DNA of 64,000 nucleotides, taken from Flavobacteriales bacterium (GTDB lineage Bacteria; Bacteroidota; Bacteroidia; Flavobacteriales_F; PHOS-HE28). The notes under the pieces are model-generated. The model was not told where the DNA came from. It made no database searches and worked only from the letters and a program-made list of their open reading frames with translations. How positions within the stretch are numbered: the stretch's first letter is position 1; every line of letters starts with the position of its first letter. Below, piece by piece: positions 25,499 to 34,173 of the stretch. Where the stretch lies: positions 1 to 64,000 of the forward strand of contig JACJZG010000018.1 of assembly GCA_020635715.1 (NCBI GenBank), in the 5' to 3' direction. A program made the translations under genes and the position numbers.

Positions 25499-25519
25499 GA
25501 CGGGTATTCCACCCGTCAT
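25497..25519. promoter_or_regulatory. Perfect palindrome overlapping the start of the carboxypeptidase-regulatory-like gene
   Basis: ATGACGGGT (25497-25505) and ACCCGTCAT (25511-25519) are perfect 9-bp inverted repeats around ATTCC. On the minus strand each arm supplies or abuts an ATG. It could be an operator or an mRNA hairpin hiding the start. Confidence 0.45.
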
Positions 25520-25546
25520 ACGCTAAGTGCCTTGCGAGGGTTCCGT

Positions 25547-27493
25547 TCACTCGAGGACCATGCGCATGGCCGCCTGTCCATCGGCCGAGAGGATGCGCAC
25601 CGTATACACTCCGCGAGCGGTGCCGTGGGGGAGCTCGATGGTCGCAGGCGCCAGGGACGAAAGGGCGAGGCGTTGCTCATGCACCCTGCGCCCATCCAGC
25701 GCGATCACTTGGAGGATGGCCGGTCCGGCAAGTCCGTTACCGTTCACCGCGAAGCGTCCGCCATTGGGGTTCGGCAAGACCATGAACGAAGGACCGGACG
25801 GATCGAAGATGCCCGTGCACACCTCGACCACCACGGGGGCGCCGGCCACGTCAAAGGCGCCGCAGATGCTGCCACCACCCTGGATGAGCTGAGCATTCAC
25901 CTCCAATGCACTGGTGACCCCGAACACGACCTCACCAAGGTCCAGCAGGTTCGGATCATAGACCAGTGTGTGGATGGTGTACTGCCCCACCGCCGTGACC
26001 ACGAAAGCCGGCGTGAATGAGCCCTGACCGATGATCAGGTCCTCGCCTGTGGTGAGCAGGTACAGGACCTCAGATCCGGTCGGAGCCACCAGGTCGCCGC
26101 CCGGTGTGGCGTTCATGGTGGCCGAACCATCGACCAGGCAGACCAGGTTCATATTCGCCTGCAGGGAACCCGCATCGGCGGCGCAGGGTGGACACTCCTC
26201 GACGACCACGGTGGCACCGACAACGTCGAGCGAGGCACAGATGCTGCCGCCACCTTGAACGAGCTGTGTGTTGATCGAGGACAAGGTGGTCACCCCGAAC
26301 ACCAGTCCGTTCAGGTCGAGCGTACTGCCATTGTAGACCAGCGTGTGCAGCGTGTATGTGCCTGCTGTGGCCACTTGGAACGAGGGGGTCAAAGCGCCCT
26401 GTACGATCACCCCGTCCGGGCTCGTGGTCAGCAAATGGATCATCTGGAAACCATCGGGCACCACCGCATCTCCGTTCAGCGTGGCGGCCAGCCCTGCCAT
26501 ACCGTTCATGAGGCATGCGGTCGAGGCGGTCGCGGAGAGCGTTCCAGCGCTTTCCTCACACACGATGGTGACCACCTCCTCGAGGCAAACGAAGAAGGTG
26601 GTGGAGACCGGGCTTCCGGAATACCAGTCGCTCACCCGCACATGATAGGTCTCTCCGATGGTCAACCCGGTCAACTGGGCAACGGTCTGCGTACCAAAAT
26701 CAGCGCCGACCGCACAGGCGATGCTCGTCAATTCCTCACAGGGCCCGGAGAAGACCTCCACGTGCGCATTGAACTGTGCGCTGGGCGCCACCGTGAGGTC
26801 ATAGGTCGAAGAGGTGGCTTCGAACACATACCACACGCCATCGGCCACGTCGCCGTTGCCGCATCCGATCCCGGTGTTGCCAGCGGCAGTGGCGAACGCC
26901 ACATTACCCGATACGGGTGTGCACTCCGCACCTGCCGGGAGCGTGATGGCCCCGGCGCAGACCGCGTTGGCCGGCGCGGTGCCGGTGCAGGCCGTGGCCG
27001 TGAAGGTGAGCGAATAGGGACCAAGCGAACCATTGCCCTGGCGCACCGGGTAGTAGTAGGTGCCCGCCGGAAGGTTCGGGAAAAGGACCGTGAAATTCCC
27101 GTCGCCACAGGCATTCGGGTCGATGTTGGCCGATGAATTGAACACGAAATTGGCGAGCGGGCATCCGACAGCCAGCGTGATCAGTGCGTTCGCGAAGGCG
27201 GGGGTGGTGCCGCAATAGGCCACGGCCACGTTGGCACAACTCGTTGTCGTGAACGCCTCCCATACCACCGGCACACCGAACACGGGATCCAGAACGGCAC
27301 CCGTATTATCACCGGTCACCGTGACCGGCACGTCCAGGCTCAGGTCGTTGACCACGGCACCGCTGCACAGGGCATTGGGCGCCGCCCCTCCTGACTGGGC
27401 GCTCACCGCCGGGGTGGCGAGCACCGCCAGCATTGGCAGCCAACCGCCAAGGACATGAATGATCGAAGCGTGGCGCTTGTTATTGGGCTGCAT
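25547..27493 (-). CDS. Secreted T9SS type A client with repeat modules (paralogue 1)
   Basis: The start at 27493 (MQPNNKRHASII) gives a signal peptide ending VSAQ and 648 residues. The N-terminal part has CGDGNFTVLFPNLPAGTYYY, followed by a domain with DGVWYVFEATSSTYDLTV and YHVRVSDWYSG. Two ~110-residue modules each run from a Cys-rich start through LLTTSPDGVIVQG and TYTLHTLVYN to LVQGGGSICASLDV. The end is a type A sorting domain (LPNPNGGRFAVNGNG, LQVIALDGRRV, GVYTVRIL). The next gene upstream encodes a longer protein of the same design. Function is unknown; surface or secreted placement is inferred from the sorting domain. Confidence 0.83.
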   Translation of the reverse strand: MQPNNKRHASIIHVLGGWLPMLAVLATPAVSAQSGGAAPNALCSGAVVNDLSLDVPVTVTGDNTGAVLDPVFGVPVVWEAFTTTSCANVAVAYCGTTPAFANALITLAVGCPLANFVFNSSANIDPNACGDGNFTVLFPNLPAGTYYYPVRQGNGSLGPYSLTFTATACTGTAPANAVCAGAITLPAGAECTPVSGNVAFATAAGNTGIGCGNGDVADGVWYVFEATSSTYDLTVAPSAQFNAHVEVFSGPCEELTSIACAVGADFGTQTVAQLTGLTIGETYHVRVSDWYSGSPVSTTFFVCLEEVVTIVCEESAGTLSATASTACLMNGMAGLAATLNGDAVVPDGFQMIHLLTTSPDGVIVQGALTPSFQVATAGTYTLHTLVYNGSTLDLNGLVFGVTTLSSINTQLVQGGGSICASLDVVGATVVVEECPPCAADAGSLQANMNLVCLVDGSATMNATPGGDLVAPTGSEVLYLLTTGEDLIIGQGSFTPAFVVTAVGQYTIHTLVYDPNLLDLGEVVFGVTSALEVNAQLIQGGGSICGAFDVAGAPVVVEVCTGIFDPSGPSFMVLPNPNGGRFAVNGNGLAGPAILQVIALDGRRVHEQRLALSSLAPATIELPHGTARGVYTVRILSADGQAAMRMVLE

Positions 27494-27616
27494 GGGGACG
27501 GCGTTCAGGTTGATAGCGGGCAAAGATGATGTGCCCCCCGACCCGTGCCGACCGGACGGCACAGGGCATTATCCACGATCCGGAACCGACATCCGACCGA
27601 GTGCCGGGAGAAGCGA

Positions 27617-30600
27617 CTATCGAACGAAGATCCGTTGCACCACCGGTGCACGGCCCTCCGGACGCACACGGACAAGGTAGGCGCCCGAACCGACGTTGTC
27701 GGGGGTCACCGTCATCACCTCACCGGAACGCATCACCCTGCCTTGTTCGAACACCACGCGGCCATCGGCAGTGATCAACTGGACAACGATCGGACCATCG
27801 ACCGTGCTTCGCAAAGAGAACGCACCCGCGTTCGGATTCGGCCAGAGGGTCCACGCAGGTGAGCCCTCCTCCGCAAGTCCGCTGCATACCTCCACCCGCA
27901 TCTCTACTGCATTCTGCGACAGGTCCATGCACTGACCGGTGGTGGTGATGTCCATCAGCGCATCACCGACGGCAAGACCCTGCAATGTGCCATCGTGCGA
28001 TATCCCATGCACCAGGTAGGCGCCTACCAGGAGACCGTTGAAGTCCAACGCGTTCCCGGCCACCACCGCCACGATCATACTATCCGCGTCGGTCACGACA
28101 TAGGTATAGTTGACCGGTGCGCTGCTGCTGGTCGCGAACTCGATCACATCCGGGAAGGCGTCCTGGCAGACGTTCATGATGGTCTGACCGCTCGCGGTGG
28201 ATACCAAGCCTCCGTCGCATATCGTGGAAGTGACTGCGCCGGTGACGCACATGGTGAACTGCCCGGGTTGTCCCATGTTCAATTCCGAGAAGACGCGGAT
28301 GAGCAGGGTGGTGTTCGGTTCCGTATCCAGGTCAACCGGGGCAGCCGGCTGAACCTCACAGAGCAGTTCCGTTCCGGCACAGGCATCCTGGACCGCAATG
28401 CCCCAGGAGGTCATGGTACCGGGATCGAATAGGATGGTGATGCCCGTGTTCTCCCCGCTGTTGATGACGTACCATACATCGGCGTAAGCGGAACCCGGAT
28501 CGGCGCAGGAAGGAGCAGCAGCATCGCCCTGGGTGGCATACGTATTGTCCCCTTGGATGAGGCCACCCTGGCAGGACTCCAGCAGTTGAACGGTCACGAA
28601 CTCGGGGGTGGAACAGTCATCATTGGCCGGACGGCAATCGATCACATGCAGGTCCGTGCCGGGCAGGTCGAAGAGGGCACAGATGCTTCCACCTCCCTGC
28701 ACGAGCAGCGCGTTCAGTGCTTCGATCGTCAGGATGGTGTCCAAGGCGGAAGCCAGGTCGAGGGTGATGGTATCCGACACCAGGGCGTGCAGGGTGTATG
28801 CGCCGATCGCCGGGACCTCGATCATGGTGGACGTGGTGGTGTCGAGGATATCGCCTTGGGCATCGGCGATCAGGTAGTGTACACCGTAGCCTTCCGGAAC
28901 ATCCGCACCCATCCAGGACCATTCGAAGGTCACTTCCGGAGCACGATAACAAAGCGTATCCTCCGCGAGTTCGATCAGCCCAAGTGAACCCGGGCAGCAG
29001 GTCACCACCTCCACAAGCACGCCATTGATGTCCAACGCGCCACAGTGTGGTCCGCCTGTGCTGAGGAACGCTGCAGCGATGTCCGCGAGCGTGGTGGTCC
29101 CCGGCACAATGGTCCCCGGATCGTAGGTGGTTGAGGCGCTTACGAGGGTGTGGATGCGGTAGCCTCCTGGCGCCGTCACCTCGAACGATGCGGTCGACGC
29201 GGTGTCCCGGATAACACCATCAACCGCCGTGCTCAACAGGTAAAGGACCGAGTAGCCCGCCGGCACCACGGCGTCCCCGACGGGGGTGGCAGCGATGTTC
29301 ACAACGGGCTCCTGCCAGCATACGGTCGATCCACCTGCTGTGAGGGTGCCTGCCGAAGCGGTGCAACAGCTTTCCACGGTGAACCCGGCGCCGGTGATGT
29401 CCAGGCTCGCGCAGATCGCTCCCCCACCCTGGATGAACAATTCGTTCAAGGACCCGATCGTGCTGCTTCCCTCTTGGATGGACGCGGGATCGAAGGTGGC
29501 TGGTTCATAGACCAGGGTGCGCATGGAGAAGCTTCCCACCCCTGGCGCGATGAACGTTGGCTGGTCGTTCTGGTCCAATACCACTTCCGATGCGGAGGTC
29601 AGCAGGTAAAGCGTGGTGAAGCCCGGAGGCACCAACGCATTCCCTGACGGCGTGGCCGACAGAACGGTCGTGCCGCCCGCGTAACAGACATTCGCCAGAT
29701 CCGGCACCAGGTTGCCCGCAGCTGCTTCGCAGGTTGTGCTGGCGATGGCCACCACACAGATGTCAAAGGTGCTCGAGCGCGGCGCGCCGGCGTACCAGTC
29801 CGCCACCCGCAGCAGGTAGGTGTTCCCAACGGTCAGTCCCGTTGCGGACAAGGTGGTGGTGGTGCCGAAGTTCTGACCTATCGCACACGCCAGCAGGGAT
29901 TGGCCGGTGCAGCTTCCACTGATCAGGCTCAGATGCACGTTGAACTCCGGGCTGGGTTGCACGGTGATGTCATGGGAGGAGCTCGTCGCCACGAAAGAGT
30001 ACCACACCCCGTCGGAGACATCCCCGTTACCACAGGCGGTACCCGTGGGGCCCACGGTGGTGGCATGTTCCACCGTTCCGCTCGTGTACACGCAGTCCTC
30101 CGCAGGTGTCAACGCGATGGCGTCCGCACAGAGCGCGTTGGGCGGTGGTGTCCCGGCGCAGGGAGAGGCGGTAAGGACGAGGGTGTAGTCGCCACTGCTG
30201 CCCGGTGCTTCGAGAACAGGGTAGTAGTATGTACCCGGGGGCAACGAGGGGAAACGGATGGCGAAGTTGCCATCGCCGCATTGGTTGGGAATGATGTTGG
30301 CGCCGCTGTTGAACACCAGGTTGGTGATGGGACAGCCTGTCACCAGATACACCAATCCTCCGAGGAAGTCCGGATCGGTACCGCAATAGCTCACCATCAG
30401 GTCCGCGCAGTCCGGAATGGTGAATCCTTCCCAGACCAGGTTGGCCTGGAAGACCGGGTCGGTCGGAGCGTTCTCGTTGTTCCCGGTCACCGTCGTGGGC
30501 GTGCCCATCTGCAAGGCGACCACACCCGCACCACTGCATGTTCCATTCGGTGGTGCACCACCCAGCCACATGGGAGTGGCCTGTTGCTCGATCGCGGGCA

Positions 30601-30688
30601 GGGTATGGCTCTGGGCGTGAGCCACGGTCGTCAGTAAGGAGAGGACAAGGGGGAACAGCAACTGCTTACAGTCGTTCTTCACGGACAT
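27617..30688 (-). CDS. Secreted T9SS type A client with repeat modules (paralogue 2)
   Basis: The 1023-residue protein has a signal peptide (residues 1-25, ending AHAQ) and the same architecture as its downstream neighbour: CGDGNFAIRFPSLPPGTYYYPV, DGVWYSFVATSSSHDITV, TYLLRVADWYAG. At least three ~115-residue modules ending in QGGGAICASLDI, TGGPHCGALDI and QGGGSICALFDL follow. An extra domain (DVWYVINSGENTGITILFD) precedes the sorting domain (LWPNPNAGAFSLRSTVDG, QLITADGRVVFEQG, YLVRVRPEG). The two genes are tandem paralogues that differ in module number. A GAACTTTG box lies about 30 nt upstream of the ATG. Confidence 0.85.
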   Translation of the reverse strand: MSVKNDCKQLLFPLVLSLLTTVAHAQSHTLPAIEQQATPMWLGGAPPNGTCSGAGVVALQMGTPTTVTGNNENAPTDPVFQANLVWEGFTIPDCADLMVSYCGTDPDFLGGLVYLVTGCPITNLVFNSGANIIPNQCGDGNFAIRFPSLPPGTYYYPVLEAPGSSGDYTLVLTASPCAGTPPPNALCADAIALTPAEDCVYTSGTVEHATTVGPTGTACGNGDVSDGVWYSFVATSSSHDITVQPSPEFNVHLSLISGSCTGQSLLACAIGQNFGTTTTLSATGLTVGNTYLLRVADWYAGAPRSSTFDICVVAIASTTCEAAAGNLVPDLANVCYAGGTTVLSATPSGNALVPPGFTTLYLLTSASEVVLDQNDQPTFIAPGVGSFSMRTLVYEPATFDPASIQEGSSTIGSLNELFIQGGGAICASLDITGAGFTVESCCTASAGTLTAGGSTVCWQEPVVNIAATPVGDAVVPAGYSVLYLLSTAVDGVIRDTASTASFEVTAPGGYRIHTLVSASTTYDPGTIVPGTTTLADIAAAFLSTGGPHCGALDINGVLVEVVTCCPGSLGLIELAEDTLCYRAPEVTFEWSWMGADVPEGYGVHYLIADAQGDILDTTTSTMIEVPAIGAYTLHALVSDTITLDLASALDTILTIEALNALLVQGGGSICALFDLPGTDLHVIDCRPANDDCSTPEFVTVQLLESCQGGLIQGDNTYATQGDAAAPSCADPGSAYADVWYVINSGENTGITILFDPGTMTSWGIAVQDACAGTELLCEVQPAAPVDLDTEPNTTLLIRVFSELNMGQPGQFTMCVTGAVTSTICDGGLVSTASGQTIMNVCQDAFPDVIEFATSSSAPVNYTYVVTDADSMIVAVVAGNALDFNGLLVGAYLVHGISHDGTLQGLAVGDALMDITTTGQCMDLSQNAVEMRVEVCSGLAEEGSPAWTLWPNPNAGAFSLRSTVDGPIVVQLITADGRVVFEQGRVMRSGEVMTVTPDNVGSGAYLVRVRPEGRAPVVQRIFVR

Positions 30689-30817
30689 CGGAAATGGTTG
30701 GGACTAATTGGACGGTACAAAGTTCCGACGTCACGGGGGGTGATCCGGCGCTCCGTGAACATGATTTTCCACGATCACGCTGGCATGCCCGCACGACCGG
30801 GAGTTCGATGAAGGGGA

Positions 30818-30825
30818 TACTTTTG
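30818..30825 (+). promoter_or_regulatory. -7 promoter box (TACTTTTG) of the SDR gene
   Basis: Exact TAnnTTTG ending 7 nt before the ATG at 30833, compatible with a leaderless or nearly leaderless mRNA. Confidence 0.6.
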
Positions 30826-30832
30826 GCCCCAC

Positions 30833-31621
30833 ATGGCGAACGGACCCCTCACCGGACAGCACGCACTGGTCTGCGGCGGAACACAAGGCATCGGAAGGGC
30901 GGTGGCACACGAGCTCGCCTTGGGCGGAGCCACCGTGACCCTGCTGGCCCGCGACCCCAATGCGCTGAATGAGGTGCGGTCCTCGCTACCCGCTCCAGCA
31001 GGTCAGCTGCACCAGGTCCTGGCCTGCGATATGGCCGATACGGCTGCGCTCGGTGCTGCCGTGGCCGGTCTCGTGCACGAAGGTCCCATCGACATCCTGA
31101 TCAACAATACGGGCGGGCCATCTCCCGGGCCGGCGCACGAGGCGGAGACCAGCGCCTTCCTCGCCGCCTTCACCCAGCACCTCATCGGCTTCCAGACCAT
31201 TGTGCGTGCCGTGGTGCCTGGCATGAAGGCAAAGAAGCATGGCAGGATCATCAACGTGATCAGCACCAGCGTGAAACAGCCCCTGCCGAACCTCGGCGTG
31301 AGCAATACGATCCGCGGCGCCGTGGCGAACTGGGGCAAGACCCTGGCCAATGAACTCGGTCCGTTCGGCATCACCGTGAACAACGTGCTGCCCGGGGCCA
31401 CCTCCACCGATAGGCTCAAGGCGATCATCCAGGCCAAGGCCGCAAAGACCGGCTCCACCGAGGAGGAGGTGCGCACGGAGATGCTCGCCGAGATCCCATT
31501 GCGCAGGTTCGCCGAACCCGCGGAGATCGCGGCCGCCGTTGCTTTCCTCACCGGACCTTCTGCGGCCTACATCAACGGGATCAACCTGCCCGTGGACGGC
31601 GGGCGCACCGCCTGCCTGTGA
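30833..31621 (+). CDS. SDR-family protein of the 3-hydroxyanthranilate pathway neighbourhood
   Basis: This 262-residue Rossmann-fold protein has the cofactor loop VCGGTQGIGRAVA near residues 13-25, DILINNTGGP near residue 90 and the late motif FLTGPSAAYINGINLPVDGG. The usual catalytic YxxxK is absent: where YSASK would stand, the sequence reads VSNTIRGAVANWGKTLA. It may therefore not be a normal dehydrogenase, although proteins with this VSNTIRGAV signature do occur beside kynurenine-degradation genes as far as I recall. It lies close to ACMSD, HAAO and the aldehyde dehydrogenase. Its exact reaction is not known to me. Confidence 0.8.
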   Translation: MANGPLTGQHALVCGGTQGIGRAVAHELALGGATVTLLARDPNALNEVRSSLPAPAGQLHQVLACDMADTAALGAAVAGLVHEGPIDILINNTGGPSPGPAHEAETSAFLAAFTQHLIGFQTIVRAVVPGMKAKKHGRIINVISTSVKQPLPNLGVSNTIRGAVANWGKTLANELGPFGITVNNVLPGATSTDRLKAIIQAKAAKTGSTEEEVRTEMLAEIPLRRFAEPAEIAAAVAFLTGPSAAYINGINLPVDGGRTACL

Positions 31622-31649
31622 TATGCCTTGAGGCGGCGACCGCCGGCAT

Positions 31650-32357
31650 CTAGGAAGTGCCCGCATCAGCAATGAGCCGGAAGCCCTTGCCGTGCACATT
31701 GATGATCTCCACCTTGGGATCCTCGCGCAAGTATTTCCGCAACTTGGCGATGTACACATCCATGCTGCGGCCGTTGAAATAACTGTCATCCCCCCATACC
31801 GCGATCAACGCGGATGAGCGGTCGAGCACCTCGTTGCGGTTCATGCACAACAGGCGCAGCAGCTCGTTCTCCTTGGTGGTGAGCTTCCGCTCCCCGCCGG
31901 GGGTCTGCAGCACCTGTTTACGTGGTTGGAAGCGGCTGTCGCCGATGCGGTATTCCTCCGGTTCGGGCGCCTTGGGTTCCACTCCCTTGGAGCGGCGCAG
32001 CACGGCGTTCACCCGGAGCAGCAGCTCCTCCATGCTGAAGGGTTTGGTCATGTAGTCATCTGCGCCGCTCTGGAATCCCTGGATGGCATCCTGTTTCATC
32101 GCCTTGGCGGAGAGGAACATGATGGGGGTGGTGAGGTCCCGCTGTCGGATCTCCTTCGTGAGGGTGAAGCCGTCCTTGAACGGCATCATCACATCGAGTA
32201 TGAGGAGGTCATAGCCCCCCTTGTCATAGGCCGCCTTGCCCTCGCGACCATCGTGGCGGAGATCCGCATCATAACCCTTGGCACGCAGGTACTCGACCAG
32301 GAGCGTGCCCAGGTTCTGATCATCCTCTACCACCAACAGCTTGTGTGGTGCTGCCAT
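31650..32357 (-). CDS. OmpR/PhoB-family response regulator
   Basis: The 235-residue regulator has a receiver with VVEDD at residues 9-13, phospho-Asp55 (LILDVMMPF) and Lys in DDYMTKPFSMEELL. The C-terminal winged helix contains LTTKENELLRLLCMNRNEVL and GRSMDVYIAKLRKYL. I chose the ATG at 32357, where the receiver begins; it overlaps the 3' end of the kinase gene by 38 nt. It forms a pair with the kinase just upstream. TTAAC repeats before the operon suggest that this regulator controls its own promoter. Confidence 0.92.
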   Translation of the reverse strand: MAAPHKLLVVEDDQNLGTLLVEYLRAKGYDADLRHDGREGKAAYDKGGYDLLILDVMMPFKDGFTLTKEIRQRDLTTPIMFLSAKAMKQDAIQGFQSGADDYMTKPFSMEELLLRVNAVLRRSKGVEPKAPEPEEYRIGDSRFQPRKQVLQTPGGERKLTTKENELLRLLCMNRNEVLDRSSALIAVWGDDSYFNGRSMDVYIAKLRKYLREDPKVEIINVHGKGFRLIADAGTS

Positions 32358-33855
32358 GTTCGAACGGAATGAAGATATGGAAGGTGCTGCCTCGACCCGG
32401 TGCGCTTTCCAGCCGGATGCGCCCACCGTGGCGTTCGACCACGGTGCGCACATAGCTCAAACCAAGTCCGAAGCCTTTCGCGTTATGCAGGTTGCCCGTG
32501 GGCACACGGTACAGGCGATCGAAGATCTTGCGCTGCTCCGATGCGGAGATCCCGATGCCATTGTCGGTCACGCTCACGGTGATGCCCTCATCGTTGCTGA
32601 TCGTGGCGATGCGGATCCGTGGCTCCTGATCCGTGTACTTCACGGCATTGTCAATGAGGTTGTAGAGCAGGTTCGTCAGGTGGATGCGGTCGCCGTTGAC
32701 GTGGTGGATCTCCGCCTTCAGGTCCAGCTCGATGTGGCCATTGCGGCGGGAGACCTGCATGCTGCTGCTGCGCACCACATCCTGGATGAGCAGGTGGACA
32801 TCCAGGCCCACCCGCTTCAGTACCATGTGACCGCTCTCCAGCACGGCGCTCTGCAGCACGTTCTCCACCAGCGAACCGAGCCGTTTGTTCTCATCGCGGA
32901 TCATGGCCACGAAGGTGCGCACCTGCTGCTCCGTCTTCGGCATGCTCGGATCGGTGAGCGCTTCGCAGGCCAGCCCGATGGTGCTGATGGGTGTCTTGAG
33001 CTCGTGGGTGAGGTTGTTCACCAGGTCGTTCCGTATGTCATTGATGCGCCGCTGGCGGAAGATGGTGCGGATGGTGAAGAAGAAGGCCACCACGATGAGG
33101 GACATCAGCAGCACACTGGTGAGCAGCAGGGGCAGCATCCGCAACCACGAGGAGCCGCGATGCCCGGGCACCTGAACATGCAGGTAGTACACCGGGCCCA
33201 CCAGGTCATGGCGGAAGAGCCGCTCCCGGTGGTCGTACCGGCCCAGTTGGGCGGGGTCCATGCGCTGGTCATGCCCGAAGACGACCTCCTGCCCTTCCGC
33301 ATCGTAAATGCCGTAGGTGAAGGGATCGTCCACCCCCTTCGCCAGGAACTCCGCTCTCAACAAGGAGTCGAGCACGGGCAGATCGATCCGCTCGCGGATG
33401 TCCCTGGCCAGCTCTTCCGAGAAGATCGTCCGCACCAGGTCCGTAGCCAAAGCTTCATGGGCTGCACGGTCCTCCTCCCATGCCGCGCGGGCCCCTTCGT
33501 CCTCCAGATCCTCCAGGGCTGCCGGCGGCTCCGGAGGCAGCGGACCCGGATCGGCCAGCACCGCATCCGTGTCGTTGGGCGATGCTCCGGTGGACAGACG
33601 CTCGTCGTACGCACGGCGCATCGCATCCAGCTTGCGCAGCAGACGACGGCCCGTTCGGTGGCGCTGCAGGTCGTGCAGCTTCTCCATCTGCTCCATGCGG
33701 TCGCTCACGGCGAAGAGGACATGGTCCACCGTACGATCGAACTGAGCCTCGCGCAAGGCCATGCTGTCGCGCATCCACTTCACCTGAATGCCCATCAAGC
33801 CGACCAATGCCGCACTGATCGCCAGCAGCAGGATGGTGATGCGACGTTTCTCCAC
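32320..33855 (-). CDS. Two-transmembrane sensor histidine kinase, partner of the OmpR-type regulator
   Basis: The 511-residue kinase has a membrane segment at residues 6-24, a ~215-residue periplasmic domain with an unusual Pro/Glu/Ala-rich stretch (about 100-135), and a second membrane segment at about 241-262. His284 is the phospho-acceptor in NLTHELKTPISTIG. The ATPase domain has DNAVKYTD (N-box), VTDNGIGI and GFGLGLSYV. There is no HAMP domain recognised between the second membrane segment and the His box. It is transcribed ahead of the regulator. The signal is unknown; the TTAAC repeats upstream resemble PhoP/OmpR-type boxes. Confidence 0.92.
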   Translation of the reverse strand: MEKRRITILLLAISAALVGLMGIQVKWMRDSMALREAQFDRTVDHVLFAVSDRMEQMEKLHDLQRHRTGRRLLRKLDAMRRAYDERLSTGASPNDTDAVLADPGPLPPEPPAALEDLEDEGARAAWEEDRAAHEALATDLVRTIFSEELARDIRERIDLPVLDSLLRAEFLAKGVDDPFTYGIYDAEGQEVVFGHDQRMDPAQLGRYDHRERLFRHDLVGPVYYLHVQVPGHRGSSWLRMLPLLLTSVLLMSLIVVAFFFTIRTIFRQRRINDIRNDLVNNLTHELKTPISTIGLACEALTDPSMPKTEQQVRTFVAMIRDENKRLGSLVENVLQSAVLESGHMVLKRVGLDVHLLIQDVVRSSSMQVSRRNGHIELDLKAEIHHVNGDRIHLTNLLYNLIDNAVKYTDQEPRIRIATISNDEGITVSVTDNGIGISASEQRKIFDRLYRVPTGNLHNAKGFGLGLSYVRTVVERHGGRIRLESAPGRGSTFHIFIPFEHGSTTQAVGGRG

Positions 33856-33893
33856 GCACCGAAGCTACCGAGCAGGCCCGCACCCGCCAGGGC

Positions 33894-33929
33894 TTAACGG
33901 TCTTTAACGTTCATTCGCAAGGCCTTAAC
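33894..33929. promoter_or_regulatory. Three in-phase TTAAC repeats, candidate response-regulator site
   Basis: TTAAC occurs at 33894-33898, 33904-33908 and 33925-33929, with spacings of 10 and 21 bp (one and two helical turns). The region is upstream of the kinase-regulator operon (start 33855). OmpR-family regulators often bind such direct repeats; B. subtilis PhoP boxes are close in form. Confidence 0.5.
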
Positions 33930-33964
33930 AGCGGTCCCCCGGCCCACGTCCGTCCTTTGTATCG

Positions 33965-34090
33965 TCGTTCGAAGGACACACCGGCGGAAGCCGATGGTTT
34001 GGTAGGAAAGAGCTTGTCAACGGGTCGGAGGTTCCGGTCGCGGACAAGGCAACAAGGGGTCGAGGGCTCGCACGCTGTGCGAGCCTTCGA
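33965..34090 (+). ncRNA. Candidate small structured RNA upstream of the aldehyde dehydrogenase gene
   Basis: A GTCCTTTG promoter-like box (33952-33959) is followed by a non-coding stretch with nested pairings. TCGAAGG (33969-33975) pairs with CCTTCGA (34084-34090). CGGC/GCCG closes a GGAA loop (33982-33993). CTTGTC (34013-34018) pairs with GACAAG (34043-34048). A perfect 9-bp hairpin (34065-34073 with 34077-34085) near the end may act as terminator. The outer stem competes with that hairpin for two bases. The dehydrogenase has its own promoter box at 34159-34166, so this RNA may be independent. No known RNA family was recognised. Confidence 0.4.
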
Positions 34091-34158
34091 TGTTCAGGCC
34101 CACCGCTTCGTGGGAACGTCGAGGACGCTCAACGGCCGGTGCTTCCATACATGCGCTC

Positions 34159-34166
34159 TACCTTTC
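34159..34166 (+). promoter_or_regulatory. -7 promoter box (TACCTTTC) of the aldehyde dehydrogenase gene
   Basis: Matches TAnnTTTG except the last base; ends 7 nt before the ATG at 34174. Confidence 0.5.
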
Positions 34167-34173
34167 GCCACAC

